From the NCBI RefSeq assembly GCF_002266465.3, contig NZ_CP029427.2, positions 6,264,501 through 6,328,500 on the forward strand: DNA of 64,000 bases, given 5' to 3'. The position numbers and the translations under genes were made by a program. Positions 16,621 through 25,742 of the stretch are shown one piece after another. Under the pieces are notes generated by a model. The model saw only the letters and a list, made by a program, of their open reading frames with translations. It did no database searches and was not told the DNA's origin. Each line of letters starts with the position of its first letter. Position 1 is the stretch's first letter. Origin of the DNA: Bradyrhizobium symbiodeficiens. Lineage in GTDB: Bacteria > Pseudomonadota > Alphaproteobacteria > Rhizobiales > Xanthobacteraceae.

Positions 16621-17843
16621 TCGGCACCGCCCGGCGAGGCCAGCGGCATCGCCGTAGCCGGCCGTGCCTGCGTACTGGCGGCCGACGATCTCACGAGCCA
16701 AAAGTAGAGCCCACTGGCCAGGACAAGAATGGTGACGAGATCCAGCATCACCCAGATGATCTTCAGCGGCATGCCGCCGTAGTCGCCGAAATGCAGGGGA
16801 CGCGACAGCTCCAGCGCGCGCAGATACCAGGGCATGGCGACCGCGGACACCAGCGCGCCACTCCTGGCATCGACTAGCACCGGACTGAACAGGCGCGAGG
16901 TCAGCGGCTCCTTGCCCTTGGTCCAGACCACATAGTGGAAGGGCGAACCGAACGGCGCGCCCGGATACACCACGCTGGTCGTGATCATGTCGGGGAATGC
17001 CGCCTTCACCGTATCATAGGCCGCCTGCGGCGAGGATAATTCTGAGGTGCGCGGCACGGGCTTGCCTTGCAACGGCGCCAGCATCGCGCGCACGTCTGTC
17101 TGCTGCCACAGCGCGAACAGGGGCGTGGAGAGCTCGTTGATCACGCCGGTCGCGCCGACGACCAGGGCCCAACCAAGCGTGACGACGCCGAGCAGATTGT
17201 GCAGGTCGAGCCATTTCAGCCGCCGCGAGCGGGCCGCGCGTACCGTGCCGAAATCCAGCTTGCGCATGAAGGGGCCGTAGATCGCGATGCCGGAAACGAT
17301 CGCGGCGACGAACAGCAGCGCCATCGCGCCGAGGAACAGCTCGCCCGGCAGCCCCATGAAGAGATCGCGATGCAGCGTCAGCATTAATTGCAGGAAGGAG
17401 AGCCCGTCCGCGCCGAAAGGCTTGGTCTGTTTCAGCACCTCACCGGTATGAGCATCGAACCGGATCGAAAAGAGCGCCTTGCGGTTGGCGTTGAAGGCTT
17501 CCCACGAGCTCGCCATGTAGACCATGATCTTGGGCTCGTCGTCGTCGACGAAGACGGAGACGATGGTCTCGCCGGGGTACATCTTCCGGCTGGCGTCCAC
17601 GACCTTGTCGAGGCTGACGTTGGGCGTGTTGTCCGGCACCTGGGCGTAGGGCAAGGCGTCATCGAGCAGGCTATTGATCTCCTCCCGCAGCACCAGCGGC
17701 AGGCCGGTGATGCAGATCAGGAGCAGGAACAGCGTGCAGATCAGGCTCGACCATTTGTGGACGAAGAGCCAGCGGCGTAGCGCTGGCTTCCGCTCATACG
17801 CACGATCCTGAAAGGCCGCGTGCTCGCTCATGTCCGTCACCAT
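16617..17843 (-). CDS. PepSY-associated TM domain protein (iron-uptake linked)
   Basis: 408-aa inner-membrane protein with four clear membrane helices: residues ~30-52 (SLICTLFLLLICITGLPLVL), ~165-190, ~215-240 and ~370-395. PepSY domains lie in the periplasmic loops. Members next to TonB-dependent siderophore receptors are thought to act as ferric-siderophore reductases or periplasmic partners. The start ATG at 17843 overlaps the receptor stop; ATG 17831 (MSEHAAF) is an alternative. Forms an operon with the receptor upstream and the 60-aa protein downstream. Confidence 0.88.
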   Translation of the reverse strand: MVTDMSEHAAFQDRAYERKPALRRWLFVHKWSSLICTLFLLLICITGLPLVLREEINSLLDDALPYAQVPDNTPNVSLDKVVDASRKMYPGETIVSVFVDDDEPKIMVYMASSWEAFNANRKALFSIRFDAHTGEVLKQTKPFGADGLSFLQLMLTLHRDLFMGLPGELFLGAMALLFVAAIVSGIAIYGPFMRKLDFGTVRAARSRRLKWLDLHNLLGVVTLGWALVVGATGVINELSTPLFALWQQTDVRAMLAPLQGKPVPRTSELSSPQAAYDTVKAAFPDMITTSVVYPGAPFGSPFHYVVWTKGKEPLTSRLFSPVLVDARSGALVSAVAMPWYLRALELSRPLHFGDYGGMPLKIIWVMLDLVTILVLASGLYFWLVRSSAASTQARPATAMPLASPGGAE

Positions 17844-20194
17844 TTATAGCGCAGCGTCGCAATCACGTTGCGGCGGAGTCCATAGTAACAGCCGCCGTCC
17901 TGACAATAGGTCACGTAGGTCTTGTCGAACAAATTGGTGGCGTTGACCTGCGCCGAATAGCCTTTGAACATCGGCCCCAGCGCCGAGAAATCGTAATGGA
18001 TCGCCGCGTCGAACAGCGTCACGGCGGGAACGTAGAACGTATTGGCCGTATTCCCCGGAAGCTCGCCAATATAACGGACGCCGCCGGACAGGCCGAAGCC
18101 GTCGAGCGCACCGCCACGGAACGTGTAGTCGGCCCAGACCGAGGCGGAATTCATGGGGAAGCCGACCGGATGCTTGCCGAGCTGCGTCCCGGTGTTGGTC
18201 TTGGTGACGACGTTGTCGAGATAGGTGTACGAAGCGAGCACCGTCAGCTCGCGGTTAACCTCGGTCTTGGCCTCGAACTCGATACCGCGCGACCGGATCT
18301 CGCCGGTCTGGACGCGTTGCCCGACGCCATGGGTTGGATCGGTATCCGGCGTCAGCACGTTCTGCTGGACCAGGTTGAACGCTGCAATCGTGTAGAGCGA
18401 TTTGTCGTTGGGTTGATATTTGATGCCGACCTCTTCCTGCTTGCCGGTGGTCGGCACGAACGGACTGCCAGCAAAGGTCGTGCCGGCAGTCGGCTGGAAC
18501 GATTCGGTATACTGGATGTAAGGCGCGATGCCGTTGTCGAACTTGTACAAGAGCGCACCGCGCTTGGTCACCGCAGTGTCCGACTTCGGACTGGTCGTCG
18601 TGACGTTCGATGCGAGTGCCGTGCTGTCGGTGCAGGACTGCGCGAGATCGTGGCGGATGCCGAGCAACGCGACCCAGTGGTCGTACTTGATCTGGTCCTG
18701 GATATATTCGCCGACCTGATCGATCCGCTGACGGTTTCGGGTCGTGAACGGCACTGGCCCGAAAGACTGGCCATAGACCGGATTGAAGGCATTGATCGAC
18801 GACACGGAAGCAATCGTGCCGTTGAGTGTCTTGTCCACACCGTTGCGGTAGTCAATGCCGGCAAGCACGGTATGCTCGATTGGGCCGGCATGGAACCTGG
18901 TCTCGACCTGATTGTCGACCGCGATCGAGCGGATGCTCTCCAGCGTGGTGTAGGCGCCGCGGGGCAGATTGCTCGGATCGGGGCCGAAGGGAGACACCAC
19001 GGCAAAGTCGGTGCTGAGATCGGTGTAGCGCAGATTCTGCCGGACCTTCACACTGTTATTGAAGCTGTGCTCGAACAGATAGCCGACCGAGCCGTAGGTG
19101 CGGTCGGTCTTGTCGAAGCCCGGTTCGCCCGAATAGAAGCTGGTCGGAATGAAAGCGCCCTTGAAGGGTGTGACAGTTCCAACGCCGAGAGGCGGCAGCT
19201 GATTGTAGAAGCCTGCCTTGGGGTCGCGCTGATAGGTGCCGAGCACCGTCAGTGTGGTGTTGTTGTCCGGCCGCCACGTGAGTGACGGCGCAATCGAAAT
19301 GCGCTGGTAATCGCCATGATCGACCTGACTTCCAACGTCGAAGCCGGACGCGATAAAGCGGTAGAGAAACTCCTTGTTCTTGTCGATCGGTCCAGACAGG
19401 TCGACACCGGCCTGCATGCGGCCATAGCTGCCGGTCGAGACGAACATCTCGTGATAGGGATCGAGCGTCGGTCGCTTCGAGACCATGTCGACGAGACCGC
19501 CCGGTGACGACTGGCCATACAGGATCGAGGCCGGACCGTGCAGGACCTCGACCCGCTCGAGGTTGAACGGCTCGACCAGCGAATAGGCGAAGATGCCGAA
19601 ATTCAGCAGCCGGAGGGAGTCCAGATATTGGTCGGCGAGGAAGCCGCGAACATAGACGGCGTCGGTGCGGGCATCCGCGCCGGCAAATTCGCTGCGCACA
19701 CCCGGCGTGTAGCGCACTGCCTGCGCGATGCTCTGCGCGCCCTGGGCCTGGATCTGGTCCTGGGTCACGACGGAGATCGCAGCCGGCGTCTCGATCAGCG
19801 GCGTATCGGTCTTGGTGCCGGTTCCGCTGCGGGTGGCCACCATGCCGTCGACATGCCCGAAAGCCGATTCCTTGCGTCCGGCGCTGGTGCCGGACGCGCC
19901 TGCCGCGGCGGCGCTCGCGGCCGCATTCGAACGTGACGCCGCGCGCGCCCGCGCCGCACTGCCGCGACTCCGTGACGATGGCGCACGCGCCCGCTTGGGA
20001 GCTTCGCGGCTTTCGACGACGACCGGGCTCAATTCGCTTGAACTTGCCGGCGACGTCGGTGCCGACGATGATTGTGCCGCGGCCTCGCCCGCACCAAAGA
20101 CCAGAACGATCGAACCAACGGCTCCCATGAGCCGCCAGCGCCCCACTTCCAATACGCCCACCGCAACTTCCCCATTCCACGGCCGCACGTCCAT
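17837..20194 (-). CDS. TonB-dependent siderophore receptor (FhuA-like)
   Basis: Outer-membrane ferric-siderophore receptor, 785 aa. The N-terminus has a hydrophobic signal region ending near AAA|QSS, a TonB-box-like SPVVVES (about residues 56-62), and an unusual Ala/Arg/Ser-rich basic linker. The plug domain begins near residue 130 (TPAAISVVTQDQIQAQGAQ), with LERVEVLHGPASILYGQSSPGG; the barrel follows and ends in an aromatic residue (LRYKW) as required for assembly. The CQDGGCYYGLRRNVIATL tail is FhuA/FpvA-like, suggesting a hydroxamate siderophore. No STN signalling domain. The start is uncertain: ATG 20194 has no good ribosome site. Confidence 0.9.
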   Translation of the reverse strand: MDVRPWNGEVAVGVLEVGRWRLMGAVGSIVLVFGAGEAAAQSSSAPTSPASSSELSPVVVESREAPKRARAPSSRSRGSAARARAASRSNAAASAAAAGASGTSAGRKESAFGHVDGMVATRSGTGTKTDTPLIETPAAISVVTQDQIQAQGAQSIAQAVRYTPGVRSEFAGADARTDAVYVRGFLADQYLDSLRLLNFGIFAYSLVEPFNLERVEVLHGPASILYGQSSPGGLVDMVSKRPTLDPYHEMFVSTGSYGRMQAGVDLSGPIDKNKEFLYRFIASGFDVGSQVDHGDYQRISIAPSLTWRPDNNTTLTVLGTYQRDPKAGFYNQLPPLGVGTVTPFKGAFIPTSFYSGEPGFDKTDRTYGSVGYLFEHSFNNSVKVRQNLRYTDLSTDFAVVSPFGPDPSNLPRGAYTTLESIRSIAVDNQVETRFHAGPIEHTVLAGIDYRNGVDKTLNGTIASVSSINAFNPVYGQSFGPVPFTTRNRQRIDQVGEYIQDQIKYDHWVALLGIRHDLAQSCTDSTALASNVTTTSPKSDTAVTKRGALLYKFDNGIAPYIQYTESFQPTAGTTFAGSPFVPTTGKQEEVGIKYQPNDKSLYTIAAFNLVQQNVLTPDTDPTHGVGQRVQTGEIRSRGIEFEAKTEVNRELTVLASYTYLDNVVTKTNTGTQLGKHPVGFPMNSASVWADYTFRGGALDGFGLSGGVRYIGELPGNTANTFYVPAVTLFDAAIHYDFSALGPMFKGYSAQVNATNLFDKTYVTYCQDGGCYYGLRRNVIATLRYKW

Positions 20195-20522
20195 GCGACC
20201 GAAGAGGAGTTACCGCGAAGGTTCAGGAGAACGTGCTGGAAGAACTCCAGATTGGATATTTTCCATTTCCAGAGTTCAGAAGCTGCGCAGCCGGGGACAA
20301 CAGCGTGCAGGACGGCGGGGTTGGGACGTCGGGGCCCAAGTATCCCCTTTCCGAAAGTTGCTTTGCAGGCGGATTGAACGCGGTCATCGCAGCTCGGCGC
20401 GGCGATCATGCGCATTTTGTGCCATCTGGGCCAAATCGCCCGCCGCTCACGCAAATGCTACTCGGATGAGCAGGTGGTTGCCGCTAAAAGCATCATCCTG
20501 ATTCCCAAAGCTATTTTAATCA
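20195..20522. other. Region between TonB receptor and opgC
   Basis: 328 bp with no supported gene. An imperfect inverted repeat (GAACTC at 20242-20247 and GAGTTC at 20272-20277, enclosing TGGA-TATTT-TCCA) could be an operator for the receptor operon, but I do not recognise a Fur, Irr or RirA box. The stretch before opgC is AT-rich (CAAAGCTATTTTAATCA). Confidence 0.45.
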
Positions 20523-21664
20523 ATGAAACCGTCCGTCAAGGCGAACCTCGCCGCATTCCGTCACGACGCCAGACTGTATTTGACGCTCGGCATCGCCAAC
20601 TGGTCGGTGTTCGTCGACCACATCCCCAACAACGTCGTCAATCTGCTGACGCTGCGCAATTTCGGCTTCAGCGGCGCGGCCGACCTGTTCGTGTTCGTCG
20701 TGGGCTACGGCGTCGCCATCATCCACGGCCGGATGGCGCTTGAACGGGACTACCTCGTGGCGGCGACGCGCATCTTCCGCCGGGTCTGGCGGCTCTACGC
20801 CGCCTATGTCGTGCTGTTCGTGATCTATATCGCCACCATCACCTACGTCGCCTCGCAATCGATGGCGCCGGAGATCATCCACGAATACAACATCTCCGGC
20901 ATTCTCGAGCATCCTCTGCGGATCTTGGTCCGCGGCCTCGTGCTCCAGGAGGAGCCGCTGAACCTCGACCTCCTGCAATTGATGATCCCGCTGATGGCGT
21001 TCTTTCCCTTCGCGCTGTGGGGCCTGTTGCGACGGCCGAACCTAACCCTGGCGGCATCGGTCGCGTTGTATGTTGCCGCACGCTGGTTCGACTGGAATTT
21101 TCGGGTCTATCCGGACCAGGAATGGACCTTCAATCCGCTGTGCTGGCAGATGCTGATGGTGCTCGGGGGCTGGTTTGCCGTGACAGGCGCGCCCGGGCGC
21201 GCGTTACGCGACATGCCCTGGCTGCGGATTCTCGCCGGCACCTATCTCATCTTCGCGATGGCCATCACCTTGCTGCGCCATTCGTCGGCAATGTCGGCTT
21301 ATTTGCCGGACCTCCTCCTCGACAGCATCGCGCCGACCGACAAGGAAAACCTCGCCCCTATCGCGTGGTTCACTTCCTCGCGCTCACCTTTCTGGCGACC
21401 CATCTCGTTCCGGCCGATCACCCCGGCCTGCGGTTGAAGCCGCTCCAGGCAGTGATCAGATGCGGCGAGGAATGGCTCGCCGTGTTCTGCGTCGGCGTGT
21501 TCCTGTCGTTCGCCGGCCATCTCATCCTGATCACCAGCGCCAATCTGGTGGCGATGCAGATCGTCGTGAGCCTTGCCGGCTTCGCCGCGATGACCGCGGT
21601 GGCTTATTACGTCGCCTGGTCGAAGTGGCAGGATCTGCCAACCGCCTTGCGGCAGCAGGCCTAG
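20523..21664 (+). pseudogene. opgC: OpgC-type glucan succinyltransferase, frameshifted
   Basis: Polytopic membrane protein of the OpgC family, which succinylates osmoregulated periplasmic glucans. The first frame (20523 onward) encodes about 278 residues with family segments NWSVFVDHIPNNVVNLLTLRN, NPLCWQMLMVLG and DKENLAP. The expected continuation (YRVVHFLALTFLATHLV...EEWLAVFCVGVFLSFAGH) is in the +1 frame up to 21664. The switch falls at the CCCC run 21355-21358; one more C would restore a single ~380-residue frame. Either a genuine null allele or a base-calling error. Confidence 0.8.
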
Positions 21665-21770
21665 CGATATCATCGTGCGTTAGCGCATACGCCTTGTGAT
21701 TTCCCTAGGCCGGCCGATGAGGCTGCGCTATCCCGGGCAGGAGCGATTGGCGAGGAGACCGGGCGTGGTG

Positions 21771-22379
21771 ATGGCGAATGGCGGGGGTGACGGGGCCGAC
21801 AGCGCCCCCCGGCGCGGCCGGCCGCGATCGATCGAGACCAGCAATGCCATTCTCGAAAGCGCCTATGCGCTGATGGCTTCCACCGGCCTTGCCGCCACCA
21901 CCATCGACGCAGTCGCCCGCCATTCCCGCGTCTCCAAGATGACGATCTACAAATGGTGGCCATCCCGCGAGGCGCTCTTGATCGACGCCTTTCTTCAACA
22001 TGCAGCGCAGATGCTGCCGTTGCCCCCGGTGAGCTCCGGCAACCCCGCCGCGCGCGCCCGCCGCCATGCCGCGGCCTACGCCGAAGCGCTCCAGGGCGAG
22101 TTCGGCAGGGTTCAGCTCGCTGTCATCTCCGAATGCATTTCCAGGACCGGCTCTGCCGAGCTGTTCTACGCCCGCTATCTGCAATTCCGTCGCGACGCGC
22201 TGGTCGAGATGATTGCGGCGGGCCAGAACGACGGCAGCATCCTGGCCGACGGGCCGGCTGAGGATCTCTACGACGCGATCTATGGCAGCCTGTTCTACCG
22301 CTACGTCTTCGGCATCGCGCCGATCACGCCGGCCTACGCCCGCAATCTGGTTGACCTGGTGTTGCGGCCCAAGGGTTAG
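21771..22379 (+). CDS. TetR/AcrR family transcriptional regulator
   Basis: 203 aa from ATG 21771; the frame is open from 21696. The N-terminal DNA-binding domain is typical: RRGRPRSIETSNAILESA, then the helix-turn-helix TTIDAVARHSRVSKMTIYKWWPSREALL. The C-terminal half carries a TetR_C-like ligand-binding region (LYDAIYGSLFYRYVF). GAGGAGA lies about 12 nt upstream. Ligand and targets unknown; the frameshifted opgC upstream, in the same direction, is one possible target. Its stop lies in a triplicated 12-bp repeat. Confidence 0.88.
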   Translation: MANGGGDGADSAPRRGRPRSIETSNAILESAYALMASTGLAATTIDAVARHSRVSKMTIYKWWPSREALLIDAFLQHAAQMLPLPPVSSGNPAARARRHAAAYAEALQGEFGRVQLAVISECISRTGSAELFYARYLQFRRDALVEMIAAGQNDGSILADGPAEDLYDAIYGSLFYRYVFGIAPITPAYARNLVDLVLRPKG

Positions 22380-22403
22380 CCCAAGGGTTAACCCAAGGGT
22401 TAG
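22368..22403 (+). repeat. Triplicated 12-bp stop-codon repeat
   Basis: Three tandem units CCCAAGGGTTAG, CCCAAGGGTTAA, CCCAAGGGTTAG. The first unit encodes the last three residues (Pro-Lys-Gly) and stop of the TetR gene, and since 12 is a multiple of three the stop is repeated in frame three times. The third unit ends at the final base before the convergent histidine kinase gene. Confidence 0.9.
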
Positions 22404-24098
22404 CTATCGCGCGGGCCGCACCGGCGCCGAGATCTTGTCCGTGCGATCGCGCTCGGTCATGTCGACGACCGTCTCCATCGGAGCGGTCAGCTCGTAGACA
22501 TAGGAAGCGTCGGTGAAATAGCGCTTGGCGGTGCCGCCGAGCGCCTCGGGGGCGACACGGTCGAGCAGGATCAGGCCGAAATCGGAATCAGGGCGGCGCG
22601 TCGCCTCGCTGGTGTTGAGCTCCTCCCAGCGGAAACGGAAGATCTCGTCGGTGCCCTCGCCCGTCACCGTCCAGCTGGCCGTGATGTGCGGATGCTTTCC
22701 AACCAGCGACAGGCCCTCGTCGGAATGCGAGGCAAGTTCGAAGAACAGCAGCGAGAGGCTCTGCGCCGCGCGCGCGCTGACCGCGATATCAGGACCCGTG
22801 ACGGCGATGCGGTCGGCGTGCGGGATGGCGCGCGCTTCGAACAGGCCCTTCAGCTTGACGCCCTGCCACTGGCTCTCGCTGAGCAGCGAGACCACGTTGG
22901 ACATGGCGTGAATGCGGCCGATCAGCAGCTCGCGCGCGCCGTCGATGTCGGCGCCGTGACGCAAGGTGCGCGTCACGATCGACTGGATCACCGCGAGGAT
23001 ATTCTTGACCCGATGGTTGAGCTCGTCGATCACCGCGGTCAGGCGGCGCTCGAAGCCGATTCGGACCTGGATTTCCCGGCTGAGCCGCAGATTGTTGTAG
23101 GCGACATAGCCAAACAGGCCGCACACCATCGCAGTGATCGCAAAACCGATCGCAGCCACGATGATCGCGGTCTGCTCGGCGCGACGCGCCGAGTTGGCCT
23201 TGGCATAATAACCGAGCTGCCAATCACGGCCACCGAAGCTCACCGTGCGCGTTGCCGACGGCGCCGGTCCGTCCACCGCCGCCCTGCGCGTCGAAACCAC
23301 GCCCTGGTCGTTGGCAATCAGCTCGACGCCTTCCTTGCGCGGATCCCTGAGCGCAACCGAGAACAGGGACATGTCGTCATTGGTCAGCATCAGCGAGGCG
23401 AGTTCGTAGGAAAACGTGACGAACCCGGCCGGCTCGGTCGCACCCTCGGGAATGACGGGGGCTGCCACGATGATCCCGACCGGCCCGTTGCCGCGCAACA
23501 GCGGAATCGGGTCCGAGGCCACCGATCTTTTCTCGATCCGGGCGCGCGTCAGCATGGCACCGCGAACCGGATCCTGGTCGTAACTTCGGCCCGGCAGAGC
23601 CTTGGTCTCGTCGCTGCGCGGTTCGAGATCCAGCAGCACGTCGATCGGCTGGGTGATCTCGGCCGGATTGATCGGCTTGTCGTCATAGGTACGGATGGTG
23701 GGATTCGGGAAGCCGGCGCCGGCAATGGCAGTCTGCGCCGCCGTGAGCTCGTTCGGCTTCAGCCGGGCGATCCAGCCGGCCACCACGAAATCGGTCTTGA
23801 AGGCGTAGATGGCCGAGCGCAGCGGCTCCAGCATGTTCGGCTTGATCACCGATGGCGCGCGGAACAGGCCTGAGGCGACACGGGCGAGCAGTTCGCGCTC
23901 GGTGAGCCGGTCCTGCACCAGGCTGGCGTGAACGTCGATCGCACGCGCGAGCGCGATCCGATCCAGCGCCAGCTCCTGGTCGTGGACGCGATAGGCCGCA
24001 AGCCCGGAGAGCAAGGCTCCGAGCAGAGCAATGAAACCGATGATGAAACCCAGCCGGACCACGCGACTACTCAGGCGAAAGCAGGAGGTCGGCAACAA
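22404..24098 (-). CDS. CHASE-domain HWE-type sensor histidine kinase (degenerate)
   Basis: 564-aa membrane sensor. TM1 at about residues 15-37, a periplasmic CHASE domain (about 40-300, with the LEPRSDETKALPGRSYDQDPVRG region), TM2 at about 308-334, then the HWE dimerisation/phosphoacceptor segment DELNHRVKNILAVIQSIVTRT with H362. The ATPase part is unusual: the N-box expected as ELATNAxKYGALS reads ELASHSDEGLSL, so the Mg/ATP-coordinating Asn is replaced. No response regulator gene is adjacent. Convergent with the TetR gene. Confidence 0.85.
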   Translation of the reverse strand: MLPTSCFRLSSRVVRLGFIIGFIALLGALLSGLAAYRVHDQELALDRIALARAIDVHASLVQDRLTERELLARVASGLFRAPSVIKPNMLEPLRSAIYAFKTDFVVAGWIARLKPNELTAAQTAIAGAGFPNPTIRTYDDKPINPAEITQPIDVLLDLEPRSDETKALPGRSYDQDPVRGAMLTRARIEKRSVASDPIPLLRGNGPVGIIVAAPVIPEGATEPAGFVTFSYELASLMLTNDDMSLFSVALRDPRKEGVELIANDQGVVSTRRAAVDGPAPSATRTVSFGGRDWQLGYYAKANSARRAEQTAIIVAAIGFAITAMVCGLFGYVAYNNLRLSREIQVRIGFERRLTAVIDELNHRVKNILAVIQSIVTRTLRHGADIDGARELLIGRIHAMSNVVSLLSESQWQGVKLKGLFEARAIPHADRIAVTGPDIAVSARAAQSLSLLFFELASHSDEGLSLVGKHPHITASWTVTGEGTDEIFRFRWEELNTSEATRRPDSDFGLILLDRVAPEALGGTAKRYFTDASYVYELTAPMETVVDMTERDRTDKISAPVRPAR

Positions 24099-24359
24099 AC
24101 AAGGAGCATATCAACGCCGCTCGAACGGCCACGTGCCGAAACGGGGTGAACCCCGCTGGCAGAGATAATGAAGGAGGAGACATCGGTACGCAACGTGGGT
24201 CGCCTGAAAAGCTTAATCCGTCCGGCCGATGGTCTGACCGGGACGACTTGCCCGGACTCCGGAGGTAGTCAATCGCCGTGTCCGAAATTTGTTCCGCGGT
24301 TGCGGCCCCGACCCCACGGTTAACGCCAAAGAAAGCATGCGCCAAGTCGTCGCGCGCTG

Positions 24360-24983
24360 TCAGCCCGCCCGCTTCAGACCGCCTTTGGCCTCGATGAAGC
24401 CGACAATGCGGTCAAGGCCCTCGCTCTTCTTCAGGTTGGTCATGACGAAGGGACGCTCGCCGCGCATGCGCCTGGCGTCCGTGTCCATCTTCTCCAGGGA
24501 GGCTCCGACATGGGGGGCGAGGTCGATCTTGTTGATGACCAGCAGGTCGGACCGGGTGATGCCGGGACCGCCCTTGGACGGGATCTTGTCGCCGGCAGCG
24601 ACGTCGATGACGTAGATGGTCAGGTCGGCCAGCTCCGGAGAAAAAGTGGCAGCGAGATTGTCGCCGCCGGACTCGATGAGCACGAGGTCGAGCCCGGGAA
24701 ATTTCGCCCGCATGTCCGCAACCGCAGCGAGATTCATCGAGGCGTCCTCGCGGATTGCGGTGTGCGGGCAACCGCCGGTCTCGACGCCGGCAATGCGATC
24801 CGGCGTCAGCGAGCCCGAACGCACCAGGAATTCCGCATCCCATTTGGTGTAGATGTCGTTGGTGATCGCGGCGATGTCATAGCGCTCGCGCATGGTCTTG
24901 CAGAGCAGGTCCATCAGCGCCGTCTTGCCCGATCCGACCGGGCCGCCGACGCCGACACGCAAGGGGCCGTGAGATTTCGACAT
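24360..24983 (-). CDS. ureG: Urease accessory GTPase UreG
   Basis: GTPase that drives nickel insertion into apo-urease. 207 aa. P-loop GGPVGSGKTAL near residues 12-22, the SIMIBI-type TNDIYTKWDAEFL, metal-binding GGCPHTAIREDASMN, ESGGDNLAATFSPELAD and the NKIDLAPHVGA guanine site. The frame opens at 25016, but ATG 24983 (MSKSHGPLRV) matches the family. Last gene of the urt-ure supra-operon, 36 bp after ureF. Confidence 0.95.
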   Translation of the reverse strand: MSKSHGPLRVGVGGPVGSGKTALMDLLCKTMRERYDIAAITNDIYTKWDAEFLVRSGSLTPDRIAGVETGGCPHTAIREDASMNLAAVADMRAKFPGLDLVLIESGGDNLAATFSPELADLTIYVIDVAAGDKIPSKGGPGITRSDLLVINKIDLAPHVGASLEKMDTDARRMRGERPFVMTNLKKSEGLDRIVGFIEAKGGLKRAG

Positions 24984-25019
24984 GTGATTCGCTCTTTCTC
25001 GATTGGAAGGCCGCACCGC

Positions 25020-25742
25020 TCACGACCGGAACAGTCGCGTATATTGGGTCTCGTGCCGCAGGCTGGCGAGATCGGCTCGGAAGGTCGCGCCGCCGAGATC
25101 GTCCAATGTCGCATTCAGCGCACGATTGGCGGTGGCGGCGACGGCCGCTTCCAGCCTTACCAGCACGCGCTGGCTGTCGGTCTGACCGAGCGGAATGAGC
25201 CGGCTGGCCGCAGAGATCCAGTTCGAGACCAGCGCATGCAGGAAGGCGTGCAGTGTCGGCGCCAGCGGCACGCCGTGCATGGCTGCGACCACGCCGACGG
25301 CGAGAGGATAGACCAGCGGCGTGCGGCATGCCGCAACCATGGCATCCAGGCCGTCTGCATCCCATGCTGCCCGGGAGATGTCGATGAAGGCGCGGCCCTG
25401 CGAGCTCGTCTCCAGCTGCCGCTCGCGCGACGGCACCATGGCCGCGGCGAGCTCGGCGATATCGCTTAAAGTGGCTTCCTCGACCGCCTCGGCGGCACGA
25501 TAGGCGTGGACCAGGAACGTCGCGTCGCAAAAGCCGGAGCCGTCGCCGAGCATCGCGTCGAGCCAGTCGGCCAACGTGGCCGTATCGACGATGTCGCCGA
25601 CCTCGACCGCCCATTCGATGCCGCTGGAATAGGAGAAACCGCCGACCGGGAATGCCGGCGACAGCCAGGTCATCAGCCGGTACAGCGCCGCTGCCTCGCG
25701 TTCGGCGAGGTCGCAGGCCGCGACCGGCTCACTTGTGGTCAT
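25020..25742 (-). CDS. ureF: Urease accessory protein UreF
   Basis: Scaffold that links UreD-urease with UreG during nickel delivery. 240 aa. Conserved LMTWLSPAFPVGGFSYSSGIEWAVE near residue 20, SSQGRAF, and RLIPLGQTDSQRVL near 185. Start at ATG 25742 overlaps the ureE end by 14 bp, so its first codons share DNA with the end of the His-rich tail of UreE. The open frame extends to 26009 only because the His-rich coding DNA reads as Met/Ile/Thr there; that extension is not part of UreF. Confidence 0.93.
   Translation of the reverse strand: MTTSEPVAACDLAEREAAALYRLMTWLSPAFPVGGFSYSSGIEWAVEVGDIVDTATLADWLDAMLGDGSGFCDATFLVHAYRAAEAVEEATLSDIAELAAAMVPSRERQLETSSQGRAFIDISRAAWDADGLDAMVAACRTPLVYPLAVGVVAAMHGVPLAPTLHAFLHALVSNWISAASRLIPLGQTDSQRVLVRLEAAVAATANRALNATLDDLGGATFRADLASLRHETQYTRLFRS

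Noticed and set aside
24067..24345. 92-aa minus-strand frame in the gap before the kinase gene
   Set aside because: Overlaps the kinase start, has no recognisable domain and no good ribosome site.
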